64,000 nucleotides of DNA from SVFI01 sp045588655 (GCA_045588655.1 JAZNEP010000004.1:30635-94634); one strand, 5' to 3'. Counted from the first letter of the stretch, positions 44,104-54,006 are shown. Made by a program: numbers and translations. The notes: generated by a model not told the origin, from the sequence alone.

Positions 44104-45720
44104 ATGTTAAAAGTTTTTTTGGTTGAAGATGAAGTGGTTGTACGAGAAGGTATAAAGAATAATATTGACTGGGCAGGGAATGGATATGAATTTTGTGGAG
44201 AAGCCAGTGATGGAGAGCTTGCGTTTCCAATGATTCAAAAATGTAAACCGGATATTTTGATTACCGATATCAAAATGCCTTTTATGGATGGACTGACACT
44301 GAGCAAACTTGTCAAAAAAGAAATGCCTTGGACTGAAATTATCATTTTGACCGGATATGAAGAATTTGAATATGCTAAGGAGGGGATTCACATTGGTGTT
44401 GCAAAATATTTGTCAAAGCCGATTAGCGGAAGTGAATTGCTCAAAGAAGTGGATGCCCTTGCAACAATAATATACGATAAGCAGAAGGAACGGGAAATTA
44501 GGGATAAGTATACCCGTGAGATGGAAGAAAATATCGAAAGAGAGAAGACGGAACTATGTCATCTTCTTGTTACCGGTGGGAAAAGTGCAGCAGAAATACA
44601 CGAAAGGGCGCGAAAGATAGACATTGAGCTTTCTGCAATCTGGTATAATATTTTAATCATAAAAGCGCGCTCTACTCAAAAAGCGCAGGGTGAATATTCC
44701 GGAAGCATTATTAAGGTTAACGAGGAAATTAAAGACTATATCGAGCAGGAAGGAATCATAGAATTTGAAGGAAATTTAGATGAAAAGATTATCATTATAA
44801 AGGCGGATACAAAAGAGGAACTCGAACAGAAGCTGGACAGATTGATTGTCAAGATGAAGAGCGTATATATAGAGCATGAAAATATTCGCTATTTTGGGGG
44901 TGTCGGAGAGGCAGTAAACAGGCTGACTGAGTTGCCGGAGGCATATGTAAAAGCAAATCAGGCGATGGCGCAGCAATATCTTGTGAGTGAGAGTCGAATT
45001 ATGCACTACTACGAACTTAAAAGTGGCGTGACACAGGAAGAGTTTAATATTCGAAGTATTGACCCGGAACAGGTGGATAGCAGTAAGGTTCGGGAGTTTC
45101 TCAAAGTTGCTTCACAGGATGAAGTGGAATACTTTGTGGAGGCTTTTTTTGGCGGTTTCGAGACAACTGCGATGAACTCTAAAATGTTTCTCCAATATAT
45201 TACAATGGATATCTATTTTAGTGTCATCGATTTTGTGGAAAGTATGCAGAGAAAAAGAGATGAAATAGAAGCAATCGATCCTTATTCTAAAGCATTCGAA
45301 ACAATAGAAAATGCCAAAGTGTACGTTCAAAAGATTATAAAGCAAGCAATTGGAATAAGGAATGAAATTGCAAATGATCGATATGGTGATGTGGTGAATG
45401 ATGTGATGCGTTATATAGAGGAACATTATTCAGAAGAAGATTTGTCTTTGAATACACTTGCAACGAGTGTGAATTTTTCACCGAATCATTTAAGTGCGGT
45501 TTTTAGTCAGAAAACGGGACGCACGATTATAAAGTATTTAACCGATTATCGTATGAATAAGGCAAAAGAGTTGTTGCGTTGCACAGGAAAACGGAGCAGT
45601 ATTATAAGTACAGAAGTCGGATATAAAGACCCGCATTATTTTTCTTACTTGTTTAAGAAGACACAGGGGATGACACCGACACAGTATCGGGAAGGAACGG
45701 TTGTAGAAGGAGAAGAATAA
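44104..45720 (+). CDS. YesN-like response regulator with AraC output domain
   Basis: 538 residues: receiver domain (1-120, Asp55 in ILITDIKMP), a long helical middle, and a C-terminal AraC double helix-turn-helix (about 435-532, LSLNTLATSVNFSPNHLSAVF; STEVGYKDPHYFSYLFKK; GMTPTQYR). It pairs with the kinase gene that starts at the next base. These pairs control neighbouring carbohydrate transporters in Clostridia and Bacilli, so the receptor gene downstream is the likely target. Confidence 0.95.
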   Translation: MLKVFLVEDEVVVREGIKNNIDWAGNGYEFCGEASDGELAFPMIQKCKPDILITDIKMPFMDGLTLSKLVKKEMPWTEIIILTGYEEFEYAKEGIHIGVAKYLSKPISGSELLKEVDALATIIYDKQKEREIRDKYTREMEENIEREKTELCHLLVTGGKSAAEIHERARKIDIELSAIWYNILIIKARSTQKAQGEYSGSIIKVNEEIKDYIEQEGIIEFEGNLDEKIIIIKADTKEELEQKLDRLIVKMKSVYIEHENIRYFGGVGEAVNRLTELPEAYVKANQAMAQQYLVSESRIMHYYELKSGVTQEEFNIRSIDPEQVDSSKVREFLKVASQDEVEYFVEAFFGGFETTAMNSKMFLQYITMDIYFSVIDFVESMQRKRDEIEAIDPYSKAFETIENAKVYVQKIIKQAIGIRNEIANDRYGDVVNDVMRYIEEHYSEEDLSLNTLATSVNFSPNHLSAVFSQKTGRTIIKYLTDYRMNKAKELLRCTGKRSSIISTEVGYKDPHYFSYLFKKTQGMTPTQYREGTVVEGEE

Positions 45721-47169
45721 ATGAGGGAAAAAATCAGGCAGATTTACGATAGGTCGACGCTTACCGCTAAAATCAGATATTCATATATATTATTGCTTGT
45801 ACCGATAGTCGGTTTCTTGTGTTTTTGTTTTTATAACTTATGGAACGGAAATCAAGAGTATGGAAAAATGGTAAATTCAGCAGTGGCGGCCAGCAAGTTT
45901 AGTTTGGACTTCAAGAAGGATTTTGATTATGAGACTTATTTGTTGATTGTGGAAAATAAGACGATTGAAGAATCTAATTTGCACAATCTTTTGGAAGAGG
46001 CCAATCATGTTGTGAGTGAATTGGTAATTTTGACGAATTCACAAAAAAATAGTAATCATTTAAACAGTGTAAAAAAATATCTCAAAAACTTAGAAAATTA
46101 TATTGCGCGTATTGAGGAAAATTTAAAAGAAGGAAATAAATATGAGGAGAATATAGAAATATGGGAAAACGATGTGCAAATAGTGACAGCGCTACTGCGT
46201 GAAACGATATTTCAGTACATATATTATGAAATTCAGGATATTCAGGAATCAAGAGCCGAATATCAGAACTTTTTTATGACCATGATACGATTTTCATTGC
46301 TGGCATTTGCGTTAATTTTAGCGCTTATTGTTATCATGTCGTATTATATTCCGTTAAGTATCACGCAGCCGATTATAGAACTAAGTGAGGTGACAGATCA
46401 GGTCTCCAAAGGAGACCTTTCTGTGCGGTCTGAGGTACGTAGCAGCGCAGAGGTGCAGGTGCTGAGTGATTCGATGAATGCGATGATTGATAAAATTAAT
46501 GAGCTTCTTGAGCAGGTAAAAAAAGAACAGATTCGTTTGCGAAAAGCTGAATTTCAATTATTGCAGTCACAAATTAATCCACATTTTCTGTATAATACGC
46601 TGGATACAATTGTGTGGCTGGCGGAAGCAGGAAAGCAAGAACAGGTTGTCAGTATGGTGGAGAGTTTGTCTGAATTTTTTAGGACTTCATTAAATCAAGG
46701 AAAGGATATCATTTCTATCAAAGAGGAACTTCAGCACGTGCGTAGTTATCTGGAGATACAGCAGGTTCGATATCGAGATATACTAGAATATGAGATTCAG
46801 GTGGATGAAGAATTGCATTCTTATTTGATTCCGAAAATTACAATTCAGCCTCTGGTAGAGAATGCGCTTTATCATGGAATAAAGAATAAGAGGGGCACAG
46901 GGAAAATAACGATTTCAAGTCGCAAACAAAAGAATGGATTTGAAATACGAATAGAAGATAACGGAATTGGGATGACAGAAGAACGAATGGAAGAGGTGCG
47001 AGATGGCATTTGGCAAAAGGGCCCGGCAGAAAAGGAGATATATGGTCTATATAATGTGAATGAGAGAATTCGTTTGAATTTCGGTGAAGAGTATGGTTTA
47101 GACCTTGATAGCTTGTATAAGGAAGGTACGGTAGTTACTGTTATGCTACCATATGTTGGGCAGGAATAA
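45721..47169 (+). CDS. YesM-like sensor histidine kinase
   Basis: 482 residues: membrane helices near 20-38 and 188-208 bracket an extracellular mostly helical sensor of about 150 residues. HAMP follows (about 210-262), then the His-kinase domain with INPHFLYNTLD (His288) and an ATPase with IQPLVENALYHG and EDNGIGM. There is no classical ligand pocket, so it may sense a sugar through a periplasmic-type receptor lipoprotein. The start directly abuts the regulator stop, with AAGGAG upstream. Confidence 0.95.
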   Translation: MREKIRQIYDRSTLTAKIRYSYILLLVPIVGFLCFCFYNLWNGNQEYGKMVNSAVAASKFSLDFKKDFDYETYLLIVENKTIEESNLHNLLEEANHVVSELVILTNSQKNSNHLNSVKKYLKNLENYIARIEENLKEGNKYEENIEIWENDVQIVTALLRETIFQYIYYEIQDIQESRAEYQNFFMTMIRFSLLAFALILALIVIMSYYIPLSITQPIIELSEVTDQVSKGDLSVRSEVRSSAEVQVLSDSMNAMIDKINELLEQVKKEQIRLRKAEFQLLQSQINPHFLYNTLDTIVWLAEAGKQEQVVSMVESLSEFFRTSLNQGKDIISIKEELQHVRSYLEIQQVRYRDILEYEIQVDEELHSYLIPKITIQPLVENALYHGIKNKRGTGKITISSRKQKNGFEIRIEDNGIGMTEERMEEVRDGIWQKGPAEKEIYGLYNVNERIRLNFGEEYGLDLDSLYKEGTVVTVMLPYVGQE

Positions 47170-47230
47170 AAAAATCAACATTTTTCGTAAAAAAATCAAC
47201 GTGATATTTTTTTGAAATAAAAATCTCAAC
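47170..47230 (+). promoter_or_regulatory. Phased direct repeats before the receptor gene
   Basis: AAAAATCAAC occurs ending at 47179 and 47200, and AAAAATCTCAAC ending at 47230. The repeats are 21 and 30 bases apart, close to two and three helical turns. A weak promoter (TGGAAT 47251-47256, 17 bases, TACTAT 47274-47279) lies just downstream, as expected for activation by the AraC-type response regulator. Confidence 0.5.
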
Positions 47231-47327
47231 TTTTACAGGATGAATGTGCATGGAATTCTTTACATTTTTTATTTACTATAAGAACACAAGGAAATGGTTC
47301 TTTGAAAAAACATTATGGGAGGAAAAA

Positions 47328-48344
47328 ATGAAAAGAAAAATTTTAGCACTCATTTTAGCAACAGCTATGGTATTTGGCCTTACGGCTTGTGGTGGTTCAC
47401 AGCAAGCTTCTACAAGCAACAGTACATCGACAAGTGATAGTACAGCTGCAAGCAGCAGTTCAGGTGATCTTATTAAAGTAGGTATCATCAACAACGATCC
47501 AAACGAGTCGGGTTATCGTACAGCAAACGATAAGGATTTAAAAGCAACATTTACAGAAGCAAATGGATATGAAGCATCTTTCGCTTACAGCTTAAAGAAC
47601 GATGAGCAGATTACAGCAGCTCAGAAGTTTATTCAGGACGGTGTTGATTATCTTCTTCTTTCTGCAGCAGATACTGCTGGTTGGGATTCTGTGTTACAGG
47701 ATGCAAAAGATGCAGGTATCAGAGTAATCTTATTTGACCGTACAATCGATGCAGATCCAAGTCTTTACGAAGCGTCTATTGTTTCTGATATGGAAAAAGA
47801 AGGTCAGACAGCCGTTGATTGGTTAAAAGCGCAGAATCTTAGCGAGTACAATATCATTCACATTCAGGGTGTTATGGGTTCCGCAGCTCAAAAGGGACGT
47901 TCTGGTGCAGTTGATGCAGCAGTTGCTTCTGACGGATGGAATATCGTTACACAGCAGACTGCTGAGTGGAATGCTGAAAAAGCGCAGCAGATTGTACAGT
48001 CAGTTATCGATTCGGGAGAATCTTTCAACGTAATCTACGCTGAAAATGATGATATGGCGAAAGGTGCAGTAGCAGCTCTTGACAAGGCAAACATCTCTCA
48101 CGGTGTTGGTAAAGACGTTATTGTTATGGGATTTGACTGTAACAAATGGGCATTGGAAGAATTGCTTGCTCAGAATTGGAATTATGATGGACAGTGTAAC
48201 CCATTCCAGTCTTCTTACATCGATAGTGTAATTAAAGATCTTGAAGCGGGAAAAGAGATTACAGAAAAAGTGATTATCATGGACGAAAAAGGATTTGATG
48301 CAACTACAATCACACAGGAAGATGTAGATAAATACGGAATCTAA
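47328..48344 (+). CDS. Sugar ABC transporter substrate-binding lipoprotein 1
   Basis: 338 residues from the ATG after GGGAGG (47317-47322). Lipobox FGLTACG places the lipidated Cys near residue 23; a Ser/Thr-rich linker follows, then a periplasmic-binding-protein type I sugar receptor domain (LIKVGIINNDPNESGYR to the end). It resembles YtfQ-family receptors. Codon use is biased like the glycolytic genes, so it is abundant. It captures sugar for the ATPase and permeases encoded next. Confidence 0.92.
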   Translation: MKRKILALILATAMVFGLTACGGSQQASTSNSTSTSDSTAASSSSGDLIKVGIINNDPNESGYRTANDKDLKATFTEANGYEASFAYSLKNDEQITAAQKFIQDGVDYLLLSAADTAGWDSVLQDAKDAGIRVILFDRTIDADPSLYEASIVSDMEKEGQTAVDWLKAQNLSEYNIIHIQGVMGSAAQKGRSGAVDAAVASDGWNIVTQQTAEWNAEKAQQIVQSVIDSGESFNVIYAENDDMAKGAVAALDKANISHGVGKDVIVMGFDCNKWALEELLAQNWNYDGQCNPFQSSYIDSVIKDLEAGKEITEKVIIMDEKGFDATTITQEDVDKYGI

Positions 48345-48388
48345 TTTGGTCATTTCCTTATATAAAATAATCCTATATAAAAGATGTT

Positions 48389-48435
48389 AAAACGTGACGT
48401 TGCGTGAATTCTCACGTGACGTCGCGTTTTGTTTT
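48389..48435 (+). terminator. Intra-operon hairpin between receptor and ATPase genes
   Basis: A 19-base-pair stem (48389-48407 with 48412-48430, three wobbles), 4-base loop and TTTTGTTTT. It should end most transcripts after the receptor gene and protect its mRNA, leaving fewer copies of the transporter genes. Confidence 0.75.
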
Positions 48436-48474
48436 ACAAATTATTAGCGAATAAATTCGGAGGTGAAGCCAAAA

Positions 48475-49992
48475 GTGAAAGAGAACGCTGTATTGGAAAT
48501 GAGAAACATACATAAAAGTTTTCCGGGAGTTCGAGCGCTTCAAGGTGTTAATTTTAATTTGAGTAAAGGGGAAATTCATGCACTGATGGGAGAGAACGGA
48601 GCCGGAAAGTCAACTTTGATTAAAGTTCTGACAGGTGTATACGGAAAGGATGAAGGACAGATTTTTCTTGAAGGAAAGGAAGAGGCTGTAGTTATTCGTT
48701 CGCCGCAGGATGCACAAAGACTGGGGATTAGTACTGTGTATCAGGAGATTACATTGTGTCCAAACCTTTCGGTAGCTGAAAATATGTATATTGGTCGTTC
48801 GGAGAAAATTTGCCAGAATTGGAAGAAAATGAATGCGGATGCGGATAGAATTTTACAATCGCTTGATATTCCTGCAAAATCAACACAGCAGCTGGCAAGT
48901 TGTTCGATTGCAGTACAGCAGATGGTAGCAATTGCACGTGCTGTGGATATGGATTGTAAAGTTTTGATTTTAGATGAACCGACCTCTTCATTGGATGAAC
49001 AGGAGGTTGAAAAACTGTTCAAATTGATGAGGGATTTGAAAGCAAGAGGTGTGGGTATTATTTTTGTTACACATTTCCTCGACCAGGTGTATGAAGTGTG
49101 TGATAAGATTACTGTTTTACGTGACGGAAAGCTTGTTGGTGAATATACCATTAAGGATTTACCAAGATTGCAGCTGGTTTCCAAAATGCTTGGTAAAGAG
49201 CTGGATGATATGTCTGATATACAGGGAGAACATAAGGCATATGAAGCTAAAAGTGGGGAGGAACCGGTATTCGAAGCAGAGAATCTTGAGAGTGATGCAG
49301 GAATTAAACCGTTTGATTTCTACATTAGAAAAGGTGAAGTGAATGGATTTACCGGTCTTCTCGGTTCCGGACGAAGTGAGTGTGTACGCGCGATATTTGG
49401 TGCGGACAAAGTAATTGGAGGAACCGTTAAGAAAGATGGTAAAGTTGTTAAAATCAACAAACCAATTGATGCTATGCGCCAGGGAATTGCATATCTTCCG
49501 GAAGATAGAAAGAAAGATGGTATTGTGGGAGATCTTTCTGTTCGTGAAAATATCATTTTGGCGTTGCAGGTGTTGAAAGGTTTCTGGAAGCCTTTTACAA
49601 AGGCAGAAGCCTACAAATTTGCGGATGAATACATTAAACTTTTAGATATTAAAACCGCATCTGCAGATACACCGATTAAATCGTTGTCCGGTGGTAATCA
49701 GCAGAAGGTAATTTTAGCACGTTGGCTTTTGACACATCCGAAATATCTGATTTTGGATGAACCGACAAGAGGTATTGATGTCGGTACGAAGGTTGATATT
49801 CAGAAATTAGTACTTAAACTTGCATCTGAAGGTATGAGTGTTACCTTTATTTCATCTGAAACGGATGAAATGTTGCGTACCTGTTCCCGTCTGGTTGTAA
49901 TGAGAGACCGTAAGGTAGTAGGAGAACTTTCAGGTAGTGATTTGAATCAGAATATGATTATGAGTACGATTGCCGGAGGTGACAAGAAATAA
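48475..49992 (+). CDS. Sugar ABC transporter ATPase (double ABC domain)
   Basis: 505 residues from GTG 48475, with GGAGGTG at 48459-48465; the earlier GTG at 48463 lies in that ribosome site. Domain 1 has GENGAGKST, a divergent signature (ASCSIAVQQM) and LDEPTSSLD. Domain 2 has an altered Walker A (GLLGSGRSE), SLSGGNQQKV and LDEPTRGIDVG. This is the RbsA/MglA/YtfR pattern. It overlaps the next start by one base. Confidence 0.95.
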   Translation: MKENAVLEMRNIHKSFPGVRALQGVNFNLSKGEIHALMGENGAGKSTLIKVLTGVYGKDEGQIFLEGKEEAVVIRSPQDAQRLGISTVYQEITLCPNLSVAENMYIGRSEKICQNWKKMNADADRILQSLDIPAKSTQQLASCSIAVQQMVAIARAVDMDCKVLILDEPTSSLDEQEVEKLFKLMRDLKARGVGIIFVTHFLDQVYEVCDKITVLRDGKLVGEYTIKDLPRLQLVSKMLGKELDDMSDIQGEHKAYEAKSGEEPVFEAENLESDAGIKPFDFYIRKGEVNGFTGLLGSGRSECVRAIFGADKVIGGTVKKDGKVVKINKPIDAMRQGIAYLPEDRKKDGIVGDLSVRENIILALQVLKGFWKPFTKAEAYKFADEYIKLLDIKTASADTPIKSLSGGNQQKVILARWLLTHPKYLILDEPTRGIDVGTKVDIQKLVLKLASEGMSVTFISSETDEMLRTCSRLVVMRDRKVVGELSGSDLNQNMIMSTIAGGDKK

Positions 49993-51050
49993 TGAAGAAG
50001 ATTTTTTCAAACCAGATTTTTATTCCGATAGCAGCATTGTTGTTGCTTGCAATATTTAACTTAATTGTGGATCCGTCATTTTATAAGATTACATTGGGAT
50101 ACAACAGTGCGGGAGATCCGGTACTGTCCGGTTATCTTATGACAATTTTAGACTTCGGTTCAGAACTTGTGATCTTGGCAATTGGTATGACACTTGTAAC
50201 AGCCGCATCCGGCGGTCAGGATATCAGTGTGGGTGCAACGATTGCAATTGCCGGTAGTGTGATTCTTCGTGTGCTCTGTGGTACAAATTCAAGACCGGAA
50301 ACGCTTCAAGCTCCTGTAATCGTGGCATTTTTGGTTGCCTGTATTGTTGCGATGCTATTTGGTGCATTTAACGGTGTACTGGTCGCATATTTTAAGATTC
50401 AGCCGATGGTTGCAACTTTGATATTGTTTACAGCAGGACGTTCCATTGCAGCATGGATTAATAACAACGAGTTGCCGATTATCAGTGAACCATCCTTTGC
50501 CTATTATGGTGGGTTTATTCCGGGGATTCCGGTTCCTACACCATTTTTCATTGCCGTTGCATGTATTATCGTGACATTGCTTGTACTCAAGTTTACCAAC
50601 CTTGGTCTTTATACACAGGCAGTTGGTATCAATGAACATTCTTCCAGATTGAATGGTTTGAATCCGGCATTTATTAAGTTTTTAAGCTTTGTGATTCTCG
50701 GATTATGTGTAGCGGTAGTTGGACTTATCAAGGTGAGTCGTCTGTCCACCATCAACTATTCAGTGGTTGCAAAAGATATCGAAATGGATGCAATTCTTGC
50801 AGTTGCGCTTGGAGGAAATGCATTGAGCGGTGGCAAATTTAATATGTGGGCATCGGTACTGGGGGCGTATGTCATCCAGTTTCTGACAACAACATTGTAC
50901 AAATTCAATGTTCAGTCAGACGCACTCTCAGCATATAAGGCTGTGGTCGTAATTGTGCTTGTAGTTCTGAGTGCACCGACTGTGCGGGATGCATTGTCGA
51001 AGTTTGGTAAAAGAATCAAAGTAACGACAAGCAGAAAGGAGGTTGCATAA
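49992..51050 (+). CDS. Sugar ABC transporter permease 1
   Basis: 352 residues, about 8-10 membrane helices of the branched-chain/ribose permease family. GGQDISVGATIAIAGSV and LGGNALSGGKFNM are the conserved segments of YtfT-like permeases. It forms the channel with permease 2. Confidence 0.93.
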   Translation: MKKIFSNQIFIPIAALLLLAIFNLIVDPSFYKITLGYNSAGDPVLSGYLMTILDFGSELVILAIGMTLVTAASGGQDISVGATIAIAGSVILRVLCGTNSRPETLQAPVIVAFLVACIVAMLFGAFNGVLVAYFKIQPMVATLILFTAGRSIAAWINNNELPIISEPSFAYYGGFIPGIPVPTPFFIAVACIIVTLLVLKFTNLGLYTQAVGINEHSSRLNGLNPAFIKFLSFVILGLCVAVVGLIKVSRLSTINYSVVAKDIEMDAILAVALGGNALSGGKFNMWASVLGAYVIQFLTTTLYKFNVQSDALSAYKAVVVIVLVVLSAPTVRDALSKFGKRIKVTTSRKEVA

Positions 51051-51051
51051 T

Positions 51052-52119
51052 ATGTCTAATAATAAGAAAACGAGCGCATCGGGTGTGAGTTTAAGTGACC
51101 GAATTAAAAATATGACAGATGCAAATCTGCTCCTTACGATTACAATTGTTGTTTTCTTTGCAATGTATGTTGGGGCTATTGTTTTTCAGGGAAAGGGATT
51201 TTTGAAACCGCAGACCTTTTTTAATATTTTAAATGCGAATGCAGCCTTGATTATACTTGCATGTGGTATGAGTCTTGTTATGATTACGGGTGGAATTGAT
51301 ATTTCTGTTGGTGGTGTAACAGCACTGGTGAGTATGTGCTGTGCGGTATATCTGGACTATCACGGTGGAAGTGTATTTGGTTCCATGTTGATAGCCATCG
51401 CTATCGGATTGGCGTTCGGACTTGTACAGGGGTATTTGGTTGCATATTTGGATATTCAGCCGTTTATTGTTTCGCTCGCCGGAATGTTCTTTGCCCGAGG
51501 TATGACAACGATTGTGAATACGAATCCGTTTAATGTAGAAAACGAAGCTTTTGTTGCTTTGAAATCAACACGAATTACGGTTCCGGGACTCGGTTCTGTG
51601 AACAAACTTGGAGAATACGTAAATGCATATATCGAAATTGGTGTGGTTGTTGCACTTTTAGTTGTTGTCGTTATGTTCTGTATACTCAGGTGGACGAAAC
51701 TTGGACGAGCGTTCTATGCTGTCGGAGGGAATACACAGAGTTCTCTGATGCTTGGTATCAATGTGAAACGAACAAAATTTTACTCGCATTTAATTTGTAG
51801 TCTTTTGGCCGGAATTGGAGGATATGTATACTTTTTACATGTTGGTTCTGGAGCCGCGTCTCATGCAAGTGGTGCGGAAATGAATGCGATTGCATCTTCC
51901 ATTATTGGTGGAACGATGTTGACAGGTGGTGTTGGTAACATTATTGGGACATTCTTTGGGGTGTTATCGCTCAGTACGATTCAGAATATTGTTTCATCTG
52001 CCGGTTTAGATCAGGCTTGGTGGACAGGAATTACGATTGCAGCGATGCTTTGTCTCTTCCTTGTTGTTCAGAGTGTTGTAATCGCCAGAAAAAAAACAGG
52101 GACAAAAACAAAAAAATAA
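51052..52119 (+). CDS. Sugar ABC transporter permease 2
   Basis: 355 residues from ATG 51052 (AAGGAGG nine bases upstream), same family as permease 1, with GGIDISVGGVTALVSM, GGNTQSSLMLGINVKRTKF and IIGGTMLTGGVGN. Two different permeases plus one double ATPase match the YtfQRT-YjfF (galactofuranose) layout rather than the single-permease ribose type. The real sugar is unknown. Confidence 0.93.
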   Translation: MSNNKKTSASGVSLSDRIKNMTDANLLLTITIVVFFAMYVGAIVFQGKGFLKPQTFFNILNANAALIILACGMSLVMITGGIDISVGGVTALVSMCCAVYLDYHGGSVFGSMLIAIAIGLAFGLVQGYLVAYLDIQPFIVSLAGMFFARGMTTIVNTNPFNVENEAFVALKSTRITVPGLGSVNKLGEYVNAYIEIGVVVALLVVVVMFCILRWTKLGRAFYAVGGNTQSSLMLGINVKRTKFYSHLICSLLAGIGGYVYFLHVGSGAASHASGAEMNAIASSIIGGTMLTGGVGNIIGTFFGVLSLSTIQNIVSSAGLDQAWWTGITIAAMLCLFLVVQSVVIARKKTGTKTKK

Positions 52120-52151
52120 GATATAATACATATATTACATGTATATTGAAA

Positions 52152-52184
52152 GAAGAGGAATCAACATATGAGGGTTCCTCTTTT
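52152..52184 (+). terminator. Possible terminator after permease 2
   Basis: AAGAGGAA (52153-52160) pairs with TTCCTCTT (52175-52182), 14-base loop, then TTCCCC. Weak but well placed. Confidence 0.5.
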
Positions 52185-52300
52185 CCCCGTTGCAAGGAAT
52201 TTTAATTGTACCTGAATCTTATAGCATATAGATGTGAACAATGGATACAATATTTTCAGTAGTAGGAAAGAATAGAAACTTTTTGTTAAGGAGGACTATT

Positions 52301-53380
52301 GTGAAAAAAGTAATCATAGGGATAGTTGCCTTGATAGTGAGTGTGGCGTTGGTATCTTGTGGCTTTTTTGATAAATCGGATGAAAAAACTGAAGTGGTAC
52401 AGATATCAGAAACGAATAAGCGTATCGTAGTGGGATTTTCCCAATTGGGTGCGGAGTCGGATTGGCGAAGTGCAAATACGGAATCGATGAAGTCTACCTT
52501 TACATTAGAAAATGGATATGATTTCATATTTGAAGATGGGCAGCAGAAGCAGTCCAATCAGATTACGGCAATTCGTATGTTTATACAGCAAGAAGTGGAT
52601 TATATCGTACTTGCGCCGGTAACAGAAACCGGATGGGATACTGTTTTGCGAGAAGCAAAAGATGTAGGAATTCCTGTTATTATTGTAGATCGCATGGTAG
52701 ATGTTGAGGATGAAAGCTTGTTTACTTGTTGGGTAGGTTCTGATTTTGAATTGGAAGGTAAAAAAGTTGCTGAATGGCTAAACCAGTATGCAATGAAAAA
52801 TGGCATTGCATCGGAGTCTCTTAATATTGTAAATATCCAGGGGACCATCGGAGCGTCTGCGCAAATCGGAAGGACCAAAGGACTCAATGAATCGGCGGCA
52901 AAATATGGCTGGAATATCTTGGGAGAACAAACAGGGGATTTCACTCAGGCAAAAGGAAAAGAGGTTATGAAATCTTTTCTGAAACAATATGATAATATTA
53001 ATGTTGTATATTGTGAGAATGACAATCAGGCATTTGGTGCGATAGAAGCGATTGAAGAAGCGGGTAAAAAGAGTGGTTCGGACATAGCAAACGGTGAGAT
53101 TATGGTTTTGTCCTTTGACGGTGTAAATGATGATTCGATGCGCTATGTTTTAGAGGATAAGATTACCTGTATTGCAGAATGTAATCCACTTCACGGACCA
53201 CGTGTGCAGTCCATAATTGAGCAATTGGAAAATGGAGAAACACCAGAAAAATTTTCGTATGTAGATGAGCAAATATATAGTGCCTGCACACAGATACAAA
53301 CTCTTAATATAGATGAAAAAGTATATCCGGTAATAATGGTTACACCGGAAATGGTGATATCGAAGGAAGAGGAAGAGTGA
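52301..53380 (+). CDS. Second YtfQ-like substrate-binding lipoprotein
   Basis: 359 residues from GTG 52301, AAGGAGG six bases upstream. Lipobox VALVSCG anchors it. The mature protein closely follows E. coli YtfQ: VGFSQLGAESDWR, DGQQKQSNQI, APVTETGWD, VNIQGTIGASAQIGR and SGDFTQAKG-like TGDFTQAKGKEV are recognisable, so a sugar pocket is kept. It lacks the codon bias of receptor 1 and is followed, with an overlap, by a membrane coiled-coil gene. I infer a sensory or accessory receptor. Confidence 0.88.
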   Translation: MKKVIIGIVALIVSVALVSCGFFDKSDEKTEVVQISETNKRIVVGFSQLGAESDWRSANTESMKSTFTLENGYDFIFEDGQQKQSNQITAIRMFIQQEVDYIVLAPVTETGWDTVLREAKDVGIPVIIVDRMVDVEDESLFTCWVGSDFELEGKKVAEWLNQYAMKNGIASESLNIVNIQGTIGASAQIGRTKGLNESAAKYGWNILGEQTGDFTQAKGKEVMKSFLKQYDNINVVYCENDNQAFGAIEAIEEAGKKSGSDIANGEIMVLSFDGVNDDSMRYVLEDKITCIAECNPLHGPRVQSIIEQLENGETPEKFSYVDEQIYSACTQIQTLNIDEKVYPVIMVTPEMVISKEEEE

Positions 53381-54006
53381 TGGAAGATCAAAAGATATAT
53401 CTAGTCGGTGGAATTGCTTTTACCGATATCAAACAGGCAAAGATTGCACAAATTGAGCAGAAACGGATTGAGTTATTAGATGAAAAGCTCAATTATAATG
53501 ATATCGATGCGGTGGCGAATGTATATAAAAAGGCCAGAGATGGACGGACATTTCAAACGCCGGTTGGTATTACGTATATGTTGCGGCTTTATGATTGGCT
53601 GATTAAAAACAATTATGATGGCGTAGAAAAGATGTATGTCATCATGGATCAGGACGTATCCGATACAAAAAAAGAACTTAAAATCAATCGTGAAGTGGTG
53701 ACAGAGCGTGATGAGATTTGGAAAAGTCGTCTGGAGAGTCAAAAAGCGAAAGAGGCTGTTCTTGTAGGAAGATATCGTACGTCTTTGCGATTAAATGCAG
53801 TGCTTCTTCTTCTTGTTATTCTTCTTTTTGTGATTAGTCAAACCGGAAATAATCCCACTGTTTTGAATTATAGAACTAAAATCATCAATCAGTATACTGC
53901 ATGGGAAAAAGAATTGGAGCAGAGGGAGCAGATTGTCAAAGAGAAGGAAGCGGAGCTTGGAGTAGTGGTAGAAAACATGGAAGAGAATACATCTGACAAA
54001 GAGTAA
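53380..54006 (+). CDS. Membrane-anchored coiled-coil protein of unknown function
   Basis: 208 residues from ATG 53380, overlapping the receptor stop by one base (TGATG). Residues 1-70 form a small soluble domain (YLVGGIAFTDIKQAKIAQIE, RTFQTPVGITYMLRLYDWL) that I recall from other Lachnospiraceae proteins without a function. A charged helical stretch leads to one membrane helix (about 141-157) and a C-terminal coiled coil (about 172-200). The tight coupling to the second receptor suggests the two act together. Confidence 0.75.
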   Translation: MEDQKIYLVGGIAFTDIKQAKIAQIEQKRIELLDEKLNYNDIDAVANVYKKARDGRTFQTPVGITYMLRLYDWLIKNNYDGVEKMYVIMDQDVSDTKKELKINREVVTERDEIWKSRLESQKAKEAVLVGRYRTSLRLNAVLLLLVILLFVISQTGNNPTVLNYRTKIINQYTAWEKELEQREQIVKEKEAELGVVVENMEENTSDKE

